From an uncultured Mediterranea sp. (GTDB lineage: Bacteria > Bacteroidota > Bacteroidia > Bacteroidales > Bacteroidaceae): a stretch of DNA of 64,000 nucleotides. The stretch spans positions 1 to 64,000 of the forward strand of contig CAMACX010000010.1 of NCBI GenBank assembly GCA_945831575.1. The letters run 5' to 3'. A program made the translations under genes and the position numbers. Under the pieces are notes generated by a model that was not told the origin of the DNA, made no database searches, and worked only from the letters and a program-made list of their open reading frames with translations. Shown here piece by piece: positions 1-12,674 of the stretch (its first letter is position 1; the number at the start of each line of letters is the position of its first letter).

Positions 1-2
1 TG

Positions 3-422
3 GTGGAGGAGAAGACGGTGAAGGTGATGAAGACCTTCGAGAATGCCATCCGCGAACGGCTGGCCCCGTTTGTCGATTTCCCCATCATCTTTGCCTCGGC
101 GCTGACCAAGCAACGCATCCTCAAGGTGCTGGAGGAGGCCCGCGATGTCTATCGCAACCGCCATACCCGTATCTCGACGGCCCGGCTCAACGAGGAGATG
201 CTGCCGCTCATCGAGGCCTATCCACCCCCCTCGATCAAGGGAAAGTACATCAAGATCAAGTACATCACCCAGCTGCCCAATACGCAGGTGCCCTCGTTTG
301 TCTATTTCGCCAACCTGCCGCAGTACGTCAAGGAGCCATACCGCCGCTTCCTGGAGAACAAGATGCGCGAGAAGTGGAGCCTGACGGGTACACCAATCAA
401 TATCTATATCCGTCAGAAGTAG
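3..422 (+). CDS. der: Ribosome biogenesis GTPase Der, C-terminal (KH-like) part; 5' end outside window
   Basis: Protein ...[20 protein letters not shown]...[12 protein letters not shown]...[27 protein letters not shown]...IYIRQK is typical of the EngA/Der C-terminus. Confidence 0.93.
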   Translation: MEEKTVKVMKTFENAIRERLAPFVDFPIIFASALTKQRILKVLEEARDVYRNRHTRISTARLNEEMLPLIEAYPPPSIKGKYIKIKYITQLPNTQVPSFVYFANLPQYVKEPYRRFLENKMREKWSLTGTPINIYIRQK

Positions 423-499
423 CCGTATCGCACTGCATCTGACTCACCGTACAGATGAGAAGATATAGCTAAGGGGTCGAGAAGAAGTATGTCGCCTGA

Positions 500-1267
500 T
501 CAGCGCGATGACTTCATCTCGACCTCTTTGACTTTCCGGAAGAGGTCGGATGCAAAGATGAAGTTGTTGAGCCGCTCGTTGGTGGAGGTGATAATCTCCT
601 CCTTCGTCCCTTCCCACTCCTTGTGGCCCCCGTAGATGTAGATGATCTTTTCGCCGATGCCCATCACGGAATTCATGTCGTGGGTGTTGATCAACGTGGT
701 CATGTTGTACTCGCGGGTGATGTCCTGTACGAGCTGGTCGATGACGAGCGAGGTCTTGGGGTCGAGGCCCGAGTTGGGCTCGTCGCAGAAGAGGTACTGA
801 GGATTGAGCGCGATGGCGCGGGCTATGGCCACACGCTTCTGCATACCGCCACTGATCTCGCCGGGATACTTGTCCTTGGCCTCGGCCAGGTTGACACGGT
901 CCAGGCAGAACATGGCGCGGCGTGTGCGGTCGCGCAGGGTGTCGTTGCTGAACATGTTGAGCGGGAACATCACGTTGTCGAGCACCGTCAGCGAGTCAAA
1001 CAGGGCGGCGCTCTGGAATATCATGCCCATCTCGCGGCGCAGGGTCTTCTTCTCCCGCTTACCCATGGCCAGGAAGTTGCGGTTGTCGTAGAGCAGTTCG
1101 CCCCGCTCCGGCGTGAGCAGACCCACGATGCACTTCATCAGCACCGTCTTGCCCGAACCGCTCTGACCGATAATCAGGTTGGTCTTCCCATTCTCAAACG
1201 TGGCATTGATATCCGTCAATACCTCCTTGTCTTCGAACGACTTACTTAATCCTTTGAGTTCTATCAT
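500..1267 (-). CDS. ABC transporter ATP-binding protein, MlaF-like (phospholipid transport)
   Basis: Walker A GQSGSGKT, signature SGGMQKRVAIARA, Walker B YLFCDEPNSGLDP; overlaps downstream end of MlaE-like permease gene. Confidence 0.9.
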   Translation of the reverse strand: MIELKGLSKSFEDKEVLTDINATFENGKTNLIIGQSGSGKTVLMKCIVGLLTPERGELLYDNRNFLAMGKREKKTLRREMGMIFQSAALFDSLTVLDNVMFPLNMFSNDTLRDRTRRAMFCLDRVNLAEAKDKYPGEISGGMQKRVAIARAIALNPQYLFCDEPNSGLDPKTSLVIDQLVQDITREYNMTTLINTHDMNSVMGIGEKIIYIYGGHKEWEGTKEEIITSTNERLNNFIFASDLFRKVKEVEMKSSR

Positions 1268-2010
1268 GCCATCAAGAGTTGAGTTAATACTAGGTCAGAG
1301 AAGAGAATCAGCACACTGCTGCAGACCACGGAGTTGGTCGAGGCCTTGCCCACCTCAATCGAACCGCCCTCCACGGTGTAGCCGAAGAAGGCCGAGACGC
1401 TGGAGATGATGAAGGCGAAGAAGAGCGACTTGATGATGCCGCTCCAGATGAACCACTCCACAAACATGTACTGCAAGCCGTACTCCAGATCGACAGCCGT
1501 CATCACCCCGCCAAACCAGCAGGTGCAGAAGGCACCGATGATGCCTGCAAAGATGCTGAACGTCACCATTAAGGGAATGGTCGTAACCATGGCCGCTATC
1601 TTGGGAAGGATGAGGTAGTTGGCCGAGTTGATACCCATGATCTCCAGTGCATCAATCTGCTGCGTGACGCGCATGGAGCCCAGCTCCGAGGCGATGTTGG
1701 ACCCCACCTTGCCGGCCAGAATCAGGCTCATGATGGAAGAGGAGAACTCCAGCAGCATAATCTCGCGCGTGACGTAGCCCACCGTCCACCGGGGCATGAA
1801 CGGACTCTGGATATTCAGCTTGATCTGTATCGTGATGACCGCTCCGATGAAGAAGGAGATGAGCAACACGATGCCGATGGAGTTAACGCCGAGCTTCTCA
1901 ATCTCCTCGTAATATTGCCGGAAGAACATACGCATCCGTTCGGGGCGCGAGAAGACACGTCCCATCAGAATCAGGTATCTTCCGAACGTTTTTAGTCCTT
2001 TTGTAAACAT
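1264..2010 (-). CDS. MlaE-like ABC transporter permease
   Basis: MlaE/DUF140 motifs (FSSSIMSLILAGKVGSNIASELGSMRVTQQIDALEIMGINSANYLILPKI). Confidence 0.9.
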   Translation of the reverse strand: MFTKGLKTFGRYLILMGRVFSRPERMRMFFRQYYEEIEKLGVNSIGIVLLISFFIGAVITIQIKLNIQSPFMPRWTVGYVTREIMLLEFSSSIMSLILAGKVGSNIASELGSMRVTQQIDALEIMGINSANYLILPKIAAMVTTIPLMVTFSIFAGIIGAFCTCWFGGVMTAVDLEYGLQYMFVEWFIWSGIIKSLFFAFIISSVSAFFGYTVEGGSIEVGKASTNSVVCSSVLILFSDLVLTQLLMA

Positions 2011-2030
2011 ATTCTTGAAGTATTTGCGTG

Positions 2031-2038
2031 CAAATGTA
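2031..2038 (-). promoter_or_regulatory. Bacteroidota -7 element (TACATTTG on - strand) for mlaE-like operon
   Basis: caaatgta on + strand, ~21 bp upstream of the 2010 start codon. Confidence 0.45.
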
Positions 2039-2059
2039 CATCTTTTCAGCTTATTTTGC

Positions 2060-2067
2060 TACTTTTG
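2060..2067 (+). promoter_or_regulatory. Bacteroidota -7 element (TACTTTTG) upstream of lptB
   Basis: Match to TAnnTTTG in the divergent intergenic region. Confidence 0.5.
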
Positions 2068-2129
2068 CAGCGATTAACTTGCACGAGGTTGCACAACATT
2101 AACAGAAAGCGTATTATAGAACATTCGTT

Positions 2130-2885
2130 ATGGAAGAACAGAATATGGTGCTCCGCACCGAGGACTTGGTGAAGCGTTATGGTAAACGCACCGTAGTGAG
2201 TCACGTCTCCTTTGACGTGAAACAGGGTGAGATTGTGGGACTGCTCGGCCCGAACGGAGCGGGGAAGACCACCTCGTTCTATATGACCGTAGGTCTTGTG
2301 ACGGCCAATGCCGGACACATCTTCCTGGGTGACCTGGAGATTACGGACTACCCGGTCTATAAGCGGGCGCAGAACGGTATCGCCTATCTGGCTCAGGAGG
2401 CCTCGGTCTTCAGGCAGATGAGCGTGGAGGACAACATCGCTTCGGTACTGGAGATGACGGGCAAGCCCCGTGAGTATCAGAAGGATAAACTGGAGAGCCT
2501 GATTGCCGAATTTCGCCTCCAGAAGGTGCGTAAGAACAAGGGAACCCAGCTGAGTGGCGGTGAGCGGAGGCGCACGGAGATAGCCCGCTGCCTGGCCATC
2601 GACCCCAAATTCATCATGCTCGACGAACCCTTCGCCGGGGTCGATCCCATCGCCGTGGAGGACATCCAGAAGATCGTATGGGACCTCAAGAAGAAGAACA
2701 TCGGCATCCTGATCACCGACCACAATGTGCAGGAGACGCTCAGCATCACCAACCGGGCCTATCTGCTCTTTGAAGGAAAGATCCTCTTCCAGGGGACCCC
2801 CGAGGAATTGGCAGAGAACCAAATCGTGCGCGAGAAGTATCTGGGAAGCAACTTCGTACTCCGCAGAAAGGACTTTATGAAGTAA
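2130..2885 (+). CDS. lptB: LPS export ABC transporter ATP-binding protein LptB
   Basis: [58 protein letters not shown] characteristic of LptB. Confidence 0.96.
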   Translation: MEEQNMVLRTEDLVKRYGKRTVVSHVSFDVKQGEIVGLLGPNGAGKTTSFYMTVGLVTANAGHIFLGDLEITDYPVYKRAQNGIAYLAQEASVFRQMSVEDNIASVLEMTGKPREYQKDKLESLIAEFRLQKVRKNKGTQLSGGERRRTEIARCLAIDPKFIMLDEPFAGVDPIAVEDIQKIVWDLKKKNIGILITDHNVQETLSITNRAYLLFEGKILFQGTPEELAENQIVREKYLGSNFVLRRKDFMK

Positions 2886-2910
2886 TAAAGAAGATTTAAG
2901 CCTCTATTTT

Positions 2911-2941
2911 TTTGATAATTGAAAGATTGGCACTATCTTTG
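2911..2941 (+). promoter_or_regulatory. Bacteroidota promoter: TTTG (2911-2914), 19 bp, TATCTTTG (2934-2941), upstream of tig
   Basis: Match to TTTG / TAnnTTTG consensus with canonical spacing. Confidence 0.65.
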
Positions 2942-2999
2942 CACGCTCATTTTGAGAAAATAGAAAATATAACATAAATAGATCATTAAATTTGTAGGA

Positions 3000-4355
3000 A
3001 TGAACGTTTCATTACAAAACATGGACAAGGTAAGCGCGCTGCTTACCGTGAAGATTGAGAAGGCCGACTACCAGGAGAAGGTAGAGAAGTCGCTGAAGAG
3101 CCTCCGTCAGAAAGCTCAAATGCCTGGTTTCCGTCCGGGTAAGGTGCCTGCCGGTCTGGTGAAGAAAATGTATGGCAAGCAGGTGCTGGCCGAAGAGGTG
3201 AACAAGATTCTCTCGGATGCAGTGTACAATTATATTAAGGATAATAAGGTCAACATGCTGGGCGAACCGCTGGTGAACGAGGAGAAGCAGGGTGAAATCG
3301 ACTTCGACACGATGGAGGAGTTTGAGTTCCTGTTTGACATCGCACTGGCTCCCGAGTTCCAGGTGGAGGTAGGGGCTGCCGACAAGGTGGACTACTACCA
3401 CATCGACGTGACCGACGAGATGGTGGAGAACCAGGTGAAGATGTACACGCAGCGTAACGGCAAGTACGAGAAGGCTGACAGCTATGAACCCAACGACATG
3501 ATGAAGGGTGTGCTGGCCGAGCTGGACGAGAACGGCAGTGTGAAGGAGGGTGGTATCCAGGTGGAGGATGCCGTGATGATGCCCGAGTACATGAAGAACG
3601 AGGACCAGAAGGCACGCTTCAACGGTGCCAAGGTCAACGATGTCATCGTATTCAACCCCGCTACCGCATGGGACAACAACCAGGCTGAACTGGCTTCGCT
3701 GCTCAAGATTGAGAAGGAGGCTGCTGCCGAGGTGAAGGCTGACTTCAGCTATCAGGTGACTGAGATTACCCGCTTTGTGGCCGGCGACCTGAACCAGGAA
3801 ATCTTTGACCAGGTGTTTGGCAAGGGTGTAGTCAACAGTGAAGAGGAGTTCCGCACAAAGGTGAAGGAGGGCATCCAGGCTCAGTTCGCACAGGACAGCG
3901 ACTTCAAGTTCCTCATCGACTTCCGCAAGGTGATGATGGAGAAGGTGGGCAAGCTGGAATTCCCCGAAGCCCTGCTGAAGCGCATCATGCTGCATAACAA
4001 TGCCGATAAGGGTGAGCAGTTTGTGGAGGAGAACTTCGCAAAGAGCCTCGAAGAGCTGACCTGGCACCTGATCAAGGAGCAGCTGGTAGAGCACTACGGC
4101 ATCAAGGTGGAGAACGAGGATGTCATGGAGATGGCCAAGGCTGCTACAAGAGCGCAGTTCGCTCAGTACGGCATGATGAGTGTGCCTGATGAACTGCTGG
4201 AAAACTACGCCAAGGAGATGCTCAAGAAGAAGGAGAGCGTAGATGGCCTGGTGAACCGTGCGGTTGAGACGAAGCTGGTTGCAGCTGTTAAGCCTCAAGT
4301 AACCCTGGAGGAAAAGACCGTTACGATGGATGAGTTTAACAAGATGTTTGAATAA
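3000..4355 (+). CDS. tig: Trigger factor
   Basis: N-terminal ribosome-binding motif MPGFRPGKVP; domain layout; directly upstream of clpP-clpX. Confidence 0.95.
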   Translation: MNVSLQNMDKVSALLTVKIEKADYQEKVEKSLKSLRQKAQMPGFRPGKVPAGLVKKMYGKQVLAEEVNKILSDAVYNYIKDNKVNMLGEPLVNEEKQGEIDFDTMEEFEFLFDIALAPEFQVEVGAADKVDYYHIDVTDEMVENQVKMYTQRNGKYEKADSYEPNDMMKGVLAELDENGSVKEGGIQVEDAVMMPEYMKNEDQKARFNGAKVNDVIVFNPATAWDNNQAELASLLKIEKEAAAEVKADFSYQVTEITRFVAGDLNQEIFDQVFGKGVVNSEEEFRTKVKEGIQAQFAQDSDFKFLIDFRKVMMEKVGKLEFPEALLKRIMLHNNADKGEQFVEENFAKSLEELTWHLIKEQLVEHYGIKVENEDVMEMAKAATRAQFAQYGMMSVPDELLENYAKEMLKKKESVDGLVNRAVETKLVAAVKPQVTLEEKTVTMDEFNKMFE

Positions 4356-4401
4356 GAGCAGATTAGCGAGTTCTTATCGGACAGAAATAACGACTTTGTA
4401 G

Positions 4402-4443
4402 AAAACGCAGGGTTTTAGCTGACTAAAACTCTGCGTTTTTTTT
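4402..4443 (+). terminator. Rho-independent terminator after tig
   Basis: aaaacgcagggttttag-ctga-ctaaaactctgcgtttttttt stem-loop with T-tract. Confidence 0.85.
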
Positions 4444-4503
4444 GTTATAAAGCGTTCTTTTTTGTTTCTTTGCACCGCGTAAACAATGAAATGAATGTAA
4501 TTA

Positions 4504-5190
4504 ATGAGGAAATTAATGAATAAACCTATGGACGATTTTAGAAAATATGCTACGAAGCACCTGGGTATCAACAGCCTGGTGCTGGATGATGTAATCAAGT
4601 CGCAAAACGGTTATCTGAATCCCTATATTCTGGAAGAGCGTCAGCTGAACGTGACCCAGCTGGACGTCTTCTCCCGACTGATGATGGACCGCATCATCTT
4701 CCTGGGTACACAGATTGATGACTATACAGCCAATACGCTGCAGGCGCAGCTGCTCTACCTGGATTCGGTCGATCCGGGTAAGGACATCTCTATCTACATC
4801 AACTCGCCCGGCGGCTCGGTCTATGCCGGCCTGGGTATCTATGATACCATGCAGTTCATTACCAGTGATGTGGCTACCATCTGCACGGGTATGGCTGCCA
4901 GCATGGCCGCCGTGCTGCTTGTGGCAGGAGCTGAAGGCAAGCGCTCGGCACTGACCCACTCGCGTGTGATGATTCACCAGCCGATGGGCGGTGCGCAGGG
5001 ACAGGCCTCAGACATTGAGATCACAGCCCGTGAAATCCAGAAATTGAAGAAAGAACTCTATACCATCATCGCCGACCATTCGCATACCCCCTTTGACAAG
5101 GTGTGGGCGGACTCTGACCGTGACTACTGGATGACGGCACAGGAGGCCAAAGAGTATGGTATGGTGGATGAAGTCTTGATGAAGAAATAA
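4504..5190 (+). CDS. clpP: ATP-dependent Clp protease proteolytic subunit (start may be the internal Met at 4516 or 4528)
   Basis: [45 protein letters not shown]; followed by clpX. Confidence 0.97.
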   Translation: MRKLMNKPMDDFRKYATKHLGINSLVLDDVIKSQNGYLNPYILEERQLNVTQLDVFSRLMMDRIIFLGTQIDDYTANTLQAQLLYLDSVDPGKDISIYINSPGGSVYAGLGIYDTMQFITSDVATICTGMAASMAAVLLVAGAEGKRSALTHSRVMIHQPMGGAQGQASDIEITAREIQKLKKELYTIIADHSHTPFDKVWADSDRDYWMTAQEAKEYGMVDEVLMKK

Positions 5191-5195
5191 GCAGT

Positions 5196-6425
5196 ATGGC
5201 AACAAAAGATAAGTGTAGTTTCTGTGGACAGCCTTCCAGTCAGGTCGGGCTCATGCTGACCGGACTCTCGGGCTTCATCTGTGACTCCTGCGTACGCAGG
5301 GCCTATGAAATCATTCAGGAGAGTGAACAGACTAAGAAAGCGGCTGCGGCAAAGGTCAACCTCGAATCGCTGCCCAAACCCAAGGATATCAAGGAGTATC
5401 TGGACCAGTATGTGATCGGTCAGGACGATGCCAAGCGCTATCTGGCTGTGTCGGTCTATAACCACTACAAACGCATCGCTCAGGTGGATGAGAAGGATGG
5501 CGTGGAGATTGAGAAGAGCAACATCATCATGGTGGGTAGTACGGGTACAGGCAAGACCCTGCTAGCACGGACCATCGCGAAGCTGCTGAATGTGCCCTTC
5601 ACCATCGTGGATGCTACCGTCTTTACGGAGGCTGGCTACGTGGGTGAGGACATTGAGAGTATCCTCACCCGTCTGTTGCAAGTGTCTAACTACAACGTGC
5701 CTGAGGCGGAGCGCGGCATCGTCTTCATCGACGAGATTGACAAGATTGCCCGCAAGAGCGACAACCCCTCAATCACCCGCGACGTGAGCGGTGAGGGTGT
5801 GCAGCAGGGACTGCTCAAACTGCTGGAAGGCTCGATTGTCAATGTGCCACCCCAGGGGGGGCGCAAGCACCCCGACCAGAAGATGATTCAGGTAGATACC
5901 AAGAACATCCTCTTCATCTGCGGCGGGGCATTTGATGGCATTGAGAAGAAGATTGCCCAGCGAATGAATACCCATGTGGTGGGCTATCAGTCGGTGCAGA
6001 ACACGGCTAAGATTGACAAGGGCAACCTGATGCAGTACATCATGCCTCAGGACCTGAAGTCGTTTGGCCTGATTCCCGAGATCATCGGTCGTCTGCCGGT
6101 GCTGACCTACCTCAACCCGCTGGACCGCGACGCACTGCGCTCCATCCTGACTGAGCCTAAGAACTCCATCATCAAGCAATACGTCAAACTCTTCCAGATG
6201 GACGGGGTCAAGTTGACCTTTGATGAGGCGGTGTACGACTACGTGGTGGATAAGGCCATGGAGTACAAACTGGGTGCCCGCGGACTGCGTTCCATCGTGG
6301 AGGCCATCATGATTGATGTCATGTATGAAATCCCCTCTGGAACACGGAAAACGTACAAGGTAACGCTCGATTTTGCTAAAAAGCAGTTGGAGAAGGCAAA
6401 TTTAGGAAGATTGCAAAGTGCTTAA
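5196..6425 (+). CDS. clpX: ATP-dependent Clp protease ATP-binding subunit ClpX
   Basis: N-terminal zinc finger CSFCGQ...[12 protein letters not shown]; ClpX family sequence. Confidence 0.98.
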   Translation: MATKDKCSFCGQPSSQVGLMLTGLSGFICDSCVRRAYEIIQESEQTKKAAAAKVNLESLPKPKDIKEYLDQYVIGQDDAKRYLAVSVYNHYKRIAQVDEKDGVEIEKSNIIMVGSTGTGKTLLARTIAKLLNVPFTIVDATVFTEAGYVGEDIESILTRLLQVSNYNVPEAERGIVFIDEIDKIARKSDNPSITRDVSGEGVQQGLLKLLEGSIVNVPPQGGRKHPDQKMIQVDTKNILFICGGAFDGIEKKIAQRMNTHVVGYQSVQNTAKIDKGNLMQYIMPQDLKSFGLIPEIIGRLPVLTYLNPLDRDALRSILTEPKNSIIKQYVKLFQMDGVKLTFDEAVYDYVVDKAMEYKLGARGLRSIVEAIMIDVMYEIPSGTRKTYKVTLDFAKKQLEKANLGRLQSA

Positions 6426-6598
6426 AATCAGATATAAATAGATTGTTCAACTCTTTTTTTGATTTTTTATAGGAAAAATGTCGGCCTTTTATGCTGATTA
6501 TTTGGGAACTTGTTTATAACTTTGTTAGAAATCTCAGAGAAAATAACGAAAAAGAGAGACACACTTGAACATAACTATAAACAACAACCTAACGAATC

Positions 6599-8782
6599 AT
6601 GGCAGGTAAGAAAATAAATCTGGTAGCCGAATTGAAGAAATATTTCGGTTTTGATACCTTTAAGGAGAAACAGGAGGCAGCGATTCAGAATCTATTGGAT
6701 GGCAAGGATACCTTCGTGTTGATGCCTACAGGTGGCGGCAAGTCGCTATGTTACCAACTGCCCTCCCTGCTGATGGAGGGTACGGCTATCGTCATATCTC
6801 CACTGATTGCTTTGATGAAGAATCAGGTGGATGCAATGCGTAATTACAGTGAAGAGGATGGAGTGGCCCACTTCATCAACTCTTCGCTCAACAAGAGTGC
6901 TATTGACCAGGTGAAGTCGGACATCCTCAGTGGCAAGACCAAGTTGCTCTATGTGGCACCCGAGTCGCTCACGAAGGAGGAGAACGTAGAGTTCCTTCGC
7001 TCGGTCAAGATCTCTTTCTATGCCATCGATGAAGCGCACTGTATCTCGGAGTGGGGACATGATTTCCGTCCTGAATACCGTCATATACGCCCCATCGTCA
7101 ATGAGATAGGGAGAGCCCCCATCATTGCGCTGACCGCCACGGCTACCAAGAAGGTGCAGGATGACATCCAGAAAAACCTGGGTATCATGGACGCTTCGGT
7201 GTTCCAGACCTCATTCAACCGCCCCAACCTCTATTATGAGGTGCGAGCTAAGAACAACGACATTGACAAGAATATCATTAAATTCATAAAGAATAACCCC
7301 GAAAAGTCGGGTATCATCTATTGCCTAAGCCGGAAGAAAGTGGAAGAACTGGCCGAAGTGCTGAAGACGAACGGTATCAATGCGCGGGCTTACCATGCCG
7401 GCATGGATGCCAATACACGTGCTCAGAATCAGGATGACTTCCTGATGGAGCGGGTGGATGTCATCGTGGCAACCATTGCCTTTGGTATGGGTATCGACAA
7501 ACCGGACGTGCGCTTCGTCATTCATTATGATATGCCCAAGAGCCTGGAGGGCTACTATCAGGAGACGGGTAGAGCGGGCCGTGACGGTGGTGAAGGTAAG
7601 TGTATTGCCTTCTATTCGCCCAAAGACCTGGAGAAGCTGGAGAAATTCCTTCAGGGAAAACCGCTGGCAGAACAGGACATCAGTCGCCACCTCCTGACGG
7701 AGACCAAGGCTTATGCAGAGACGTCGGTCTGCCGGCGCAGGGTGTTGCTTCACTATTTCGGAGAGGAGTATGGACAGGATAACTGTGGAAATTGTGACAA
7801 TTGCTTAAACCCCAAGAAACAAGTGGAAGCTCAGGAATTATTGTGTACGGTGATTGAGACCGTGCTGGCAGTAAAAGAGAATTTTAAGGCGGATTATATT
7901 ATTGATGTAATACAAGGAAGAGAGACCTCAGAGGTGCAGGCGCACCTGCACGATGAGCTGGAGGTGTTTGGCACTGGCATGGGCGAAGAGGATCGTACCT
8001 GGAATGCGGTTATCAACCAGGCTGCCATTGCTGGCTACCTGACCAAGGATGTGGATAACTACGGACTGCTGAAGGTGACCGAAGATGGCAAGAAATACCT
8101 GAAGCATCCCAAGCCTTTCAAGATTGTTGAAGACAATGACTTTGAGGATATTGAAGAGGAGGCTCCTGCCCGTGGTGGTGCGGCGTGTGCGGTCGATCCG
8201 GCACTCTACTCCATGCTCAAGGACCTCCGTAAGAAGCTCTCCAAGAAGCTGGAGGTGCCTCCTTACGTCATCTTCCAAGACCCGTCGCTGGAGGCTATGG
8301 CCACCATCTATCCAATCACCTTGGAGGAGTTGCAGAACATACCCGGTGTGGGTGCCGGCAAGGCCAAACGCTATGGAGAGGAGTTCTGCAAGCTGATCAA
8401 GCGGCACTGTGAAGAGAACGAAATAGAGCGACCGGAAGATTTGCGTGTTCGCACGGTGGCCAATAAGTCGAAGCTGAAGGTCTCTATCATCCAGGCCATT
8501 GACCGGAAGGTGGCCCTTGATGACATTGCCCTCTCCAAAGGTATCGAGTTTGAAGACCTGCTCGATGAGGTGGAGGCTATCGTCTATTCGGGTACGAAGC
8601 TCAATATCGACTATTTCCTGGAGGATATCATGGATGAAGATCATATGCTGGACATCTACGATTACTTCAAGGAATCTACCACGGATGATATTGATGATGC
8701 GCTGGATGAACTGGGTGACGACTTCACCGAAGAGGAGGTTCGCCTGGTACGCATCAAGTTCATCTCGGAGATGGCCAACTAA
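6599..8782 (+). CDS. recQ: ATP-dependent DNA helicase RecQ
   Basis: MPTGGGKSLCYQLP, DEAH box, QETGRAGRDG, RQC zinc cysteines CGNCDNC, HRDC domain. Confidence 0.97.
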   Translation: MAGKKINLVAELKKYFGFDTFKEKQEAAIQNLLDGKDTFVLMPTGGGKSLCYQLPSLLMEGTAIVISPLIALMKNQVDAMRNYSEEDGVAHFINSSLNKSAIDQVKSDILSGKTKLLYVAPESLTKEENVEFLRSVKISFYAIDEAHCISEWGHDFRPEYRHIRPIVNEIGRAPIIALTATATKKVQDDIQKNLGIMDASVFQTSFNRPNLYYEVRAKNNDIDKNIIKFIKNNPEKSGIIYCLSRKKVEELAEVLKTNGINARAYHAGMDANTRAQNQDDFLMERVDVIVATIAFGMGIDKPDVRFVIHYDMPKSLEGYYQETGRAGRDGGEGKCIAFYSPKDLEKLEKFLQGKPLAEQDISRHLLTETKAYAETSVCRRRVLLHYFGEEYGQDNCGNCDNCLNPKKQVEAQELLCTVIETVLAVKENFKADYIIDVIQGRETSEVQAHLHDELEVFGTGMGEEDRTWNAVINQAAIAGYLTKDVDNYGLLKVTEDGKKYLKHPKPFKIVEDNDFEDIEEEAPARGGAACAVDPALYSMLKDLRKKLSKKLEVPPYVIFQDPSLEAMATIYPITLEELQNIPGVGAGKAKRYGEEFCKLIKRHCEENEIERPEDLRVRTVANKSKLKVSIIQAIDRKVALDDIALSKGIEFEDLLDEVEAIVYSGTKLNIDYFLEDIMDEDHMLDIYDYFKESTTDDIDDALDELGDDFTEEEVRLVRIKFISEMAN

Positions 8783-8805
8783 TATCGCTAAAAAAATAGA
8801 AAATT

Positions 8806-8848
8806 ATACGGTTTTTATTCCTTGAATGGAGTAAAAACCGTATTTTTG
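8806..8848 (+). terminator. recQ terminator hairpin; its T-tract also contains TATTTTTG (8841-8848), a candidate guaB -7 element
   Basis: atacggtttttattcc/ggagtaaaaaccgtat inverted repeat followed by ttttt. Confidence 0.65.
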
Positions 8849-8866
8849 CACGCAATATAAATCTAA

Positions 8867-10354
<1,488 letters not shown>

Positions 10355-10367
10355 GGGAACTTATTGA

Positions 10368-11711
10368 ATGAGAATTAAGATATTATTGTTAGGATGGTTG
10401 CTGCTTCACCCTGTGGTGAGGGCAGCAGCCATTTCTGTTGATAGCGTGTGGCTCGCTATGGACAGTCTGTCTATAGCCCGTCTGGCACGGGTTGCTGCTC
10501 AGCAATCCACGGACACGGTTACAGCCTTCAAGGAGGCTTGGGAAACCCAATGCAGGAGACGACTGGAACAAGGCCTGTCCCGGACCGTAGAAGGGGCCTC
10601 TACAGATTCCTGCGAAACACTTCGGGCAGCAGTGCGGAGTGTGTGGTGCTGTCATCTCTTCCATGCTATCCCCCAGTCGGCATCACGTAGCCGGTTGATG
10701 AAGGAACGTGAGAGGGTGTCTGCATGGAGGCAGTCGCTTGTGGTCAACAGCGATCCTTTGGGTGATGAGCGCCTTCACATCGACACCTGCTGGATGCTGC
10801 CTGGCCGTCAGCCGGAGGAGTTGGAACAGGCACTGGATACATTGCCTCTGGACGCATGGTCGGAACCCCTTGTCACTGCTATGGGTATCCATCTGCTGAA
10901 GGTGCTTGTCCGAGATTCCCTGTTTCTTCCTATTCCGCAACGCATGGCTGACAGTCGGCTTGAGCAGCTGAAGGCTAAGCACGATTATCAGCCGCAGCAG
11001 GAGATGATAGACCGCCTCCGTAAGGGAATGTTGTCTGAGGAGGGGGTGTTGTTCTATGTGGATCAGCATCCTTATACGCTTGCAACCTTCAGGCTCTTCG
11101 CGGCATCTCGTCGGAGCGCTCCACAGCATTGTTTTGATGCCTTTGTGAAGAAGTCGTTGCTGGATGCGGAAGCTCAGGCACTCTTCGCAGGTGAACGGTC
11201 CCAACGCGAACTCTTGGCAACGCGCGATAGCCTGATGATACATCATCTGCTGATGAAGGAGGTCTATCCCCGGTTGCATGATGAAGAAGCACTGGAGGCC
11301 TGGTATCAAGCACATGCCGCACAGTTTCGTCGCCCGACCTTCAGGGGGCTGGTGCTGCATTGCATGGATAAAGAGCAGGGGCGTGCGCTACGTAAGTTTC
11401 TCAAGCCGTTGCCGGAGTCGGAACGCCGGCGTGCCTTGGAGCAGGTATTTGCCAACCAACCTGCTGAGGCTCCTGAGGTGGAGGAGGGCGTCTTCTTTGA
11501 AGGCTCTAACCCTTACGTAGATGCGCTCTGTTTTCGTAAAGCAGCTGTCGAGCCTCACCCACAGCGACCATATATTCAGTTGGTCGGCAGAAAGACGAAA
11601 GGTCCGGAACACTATCAGGAGGTGCGTCAAGAGGTACTGAATGGCTATCAGCTCGAACTCATACATCGTCTTCTCCTCTCTGCAGACGAGGGTGGTAACG
11701 TGGAAAATTAA
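10368..11711 (+). CDS. Periplasmic SurA/parvulin-like protein, divergent
   Basis: Signal peptide; SurA-N-like layout; followed by two further SurA-like genes. Confidence 0.55.
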   Translation: MRIKILLLGWLLLHPVVRAAAISVDSVWLAMDSLSIARLARVAAQQSTDTVTAFKEAWETQCRRRLEQGLSRTVEGASTDSCETLRAAVRSVWCCHLFHAIPQSASRSRLMKERERVSAWRQSLVVNSDPLGDERLHIDTCWMLPGRQPEELEQALDTLPLDAWSEPLVTAMGIHLLKVLVRDSLFLPIPQRMADSRLEQLKAKHDYQPQQEMIDRLRKGMLSEEGVLFYVDQHPYTLATFRLFAASRRSAPQHCFDAFVKKSLLDAEAQALFAGERSQRELLATRDSLMIHHLLMKEVYPRLHDEEALEAWYQAHAAQFRRPTFRGLVLHCMDKEQGRALRKFLKPLPESERRRALEQVFANQPAEAPEVEEGVFFEGSNPYVDALCFRKAAVEPHPQRPYIQLVGRKTKGPEHYQEVRQEVLNGYQLELIHRLLLSADEGGNVEN

Positions 11712-11786
11712 TCAAGAGGATATAAAAAATGTAAAGAATCAAAGAACCAAGCGATTAATCCCTTATCTTCGTACCCTCTTAAGAAG

Positions 11787-12662
11787 TTGTATATACAGAT
11801 GATTGACAAGATACGAACCTATTGCTTATTCCTCCTGGCACTATCGGGCATTGCTTCGTGCAGCCAAGAGCATGACCACCACGGTAAGACACCGCTGGTG
11901 GAGCTTGATGGTCAGTTTCTCTATAAGGAGGACCTGGAGGCTGTGCAACCATTGGGCCTCTCGGCGGATGACAGCGTACTCTTTGCTTCGCATTTCATCC
12001 GTAACTGGCTTGAAGACCTCTTGCTGTACGAGCAGGCCAAGCGCAACATTCCCGACAAGGAGGCCATAGACCTTCGGGTGTCCAATTACCGCAAGGCGCT
12101 GATTGTACACGACTACCAACAGGCGCTGATTGCCCAACAGCTGTCCGAGGAGATATCGGAAGAGGAAATTACGGCGTATTATAAAGCACACAGTGACCTG
12201 TTCAAAGTGGAGAAGCCATTGATTCGCGGGCTCTTCATCAAAGTGCCTCTCAAGGCGCCGGGCCTATCCAATGTGCGACGCTGGTACAAGGCCCGCACAC
12301 CGGAGGCCGTGGAGCAACTGGAGAAGTACAGCTTGAAGAGTGCTGTGAAGTATGACTACTTCTATGACCGTTGGCTGACCGTCTCGGAGGTCGCTGCCAT
12401 GATGCCGCTGCCGGTGGATGAGGCAGATGCTTACCTCAAGCGCCACAAGCAGATAGAACTGAAGGATACAGCCTATTGCTATTATCTTGATGTCAGTGAC
12501 TATCTTCCGGTGGGCGCTCAGGAGCCCGAGGAGTTGGCTCGGCCCGAGGCAAGAAGTATGTTGATTAATCTGAAGCAGGTGCAGTTCTTTCAACGGGTCA
12601 AAAATGACCTATACGAATCGGCTGTGCAGCATGGACGCATCGTTTATTCAGAGTCTCAATAA
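11787..12662 (+). CDS. SurA-N-like lipoprotein chaperone
   Basis: Lipobox LSGIASC; SurA-N-like helical region; syntenic with SurA genes. Confidence 0.55.
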   Translation: MYIQMIDKIRTYCLFLLALSGIASCSQEHDHHGKTPLVELDGQFLYKEDLEAVQPLGLSADDSVLFASHFIRNWLEDLLLYEQAKRNIPDKEAIDLRVSNYRKALIVHDYQQALIAQQLSEEISEEEITAYYKAHSDLFKVEKPLIRGLFIKVPLKAPGLSNVRRWYKARTPEAVEQLEKYSLKSAVKYDYFYDRWLTVSEVAAMMPLPVDEADAYLKRHKQIELKDTAYCYYLDVSDYLPVGAQEPEELARPEARSMLINLKQVQFFQRVKNDLYESAVQHGRIVYSESQ

Positions 12663-12674
12663 CCATAACACACC

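Noticed and set aside
3012-4298. 428-aa minus-strand ORF antisense to tig
   Set aside because: Mirror of a GC-biased coding strand; leucine/histidine/valine-rich with no recognisable domain; tig is certain
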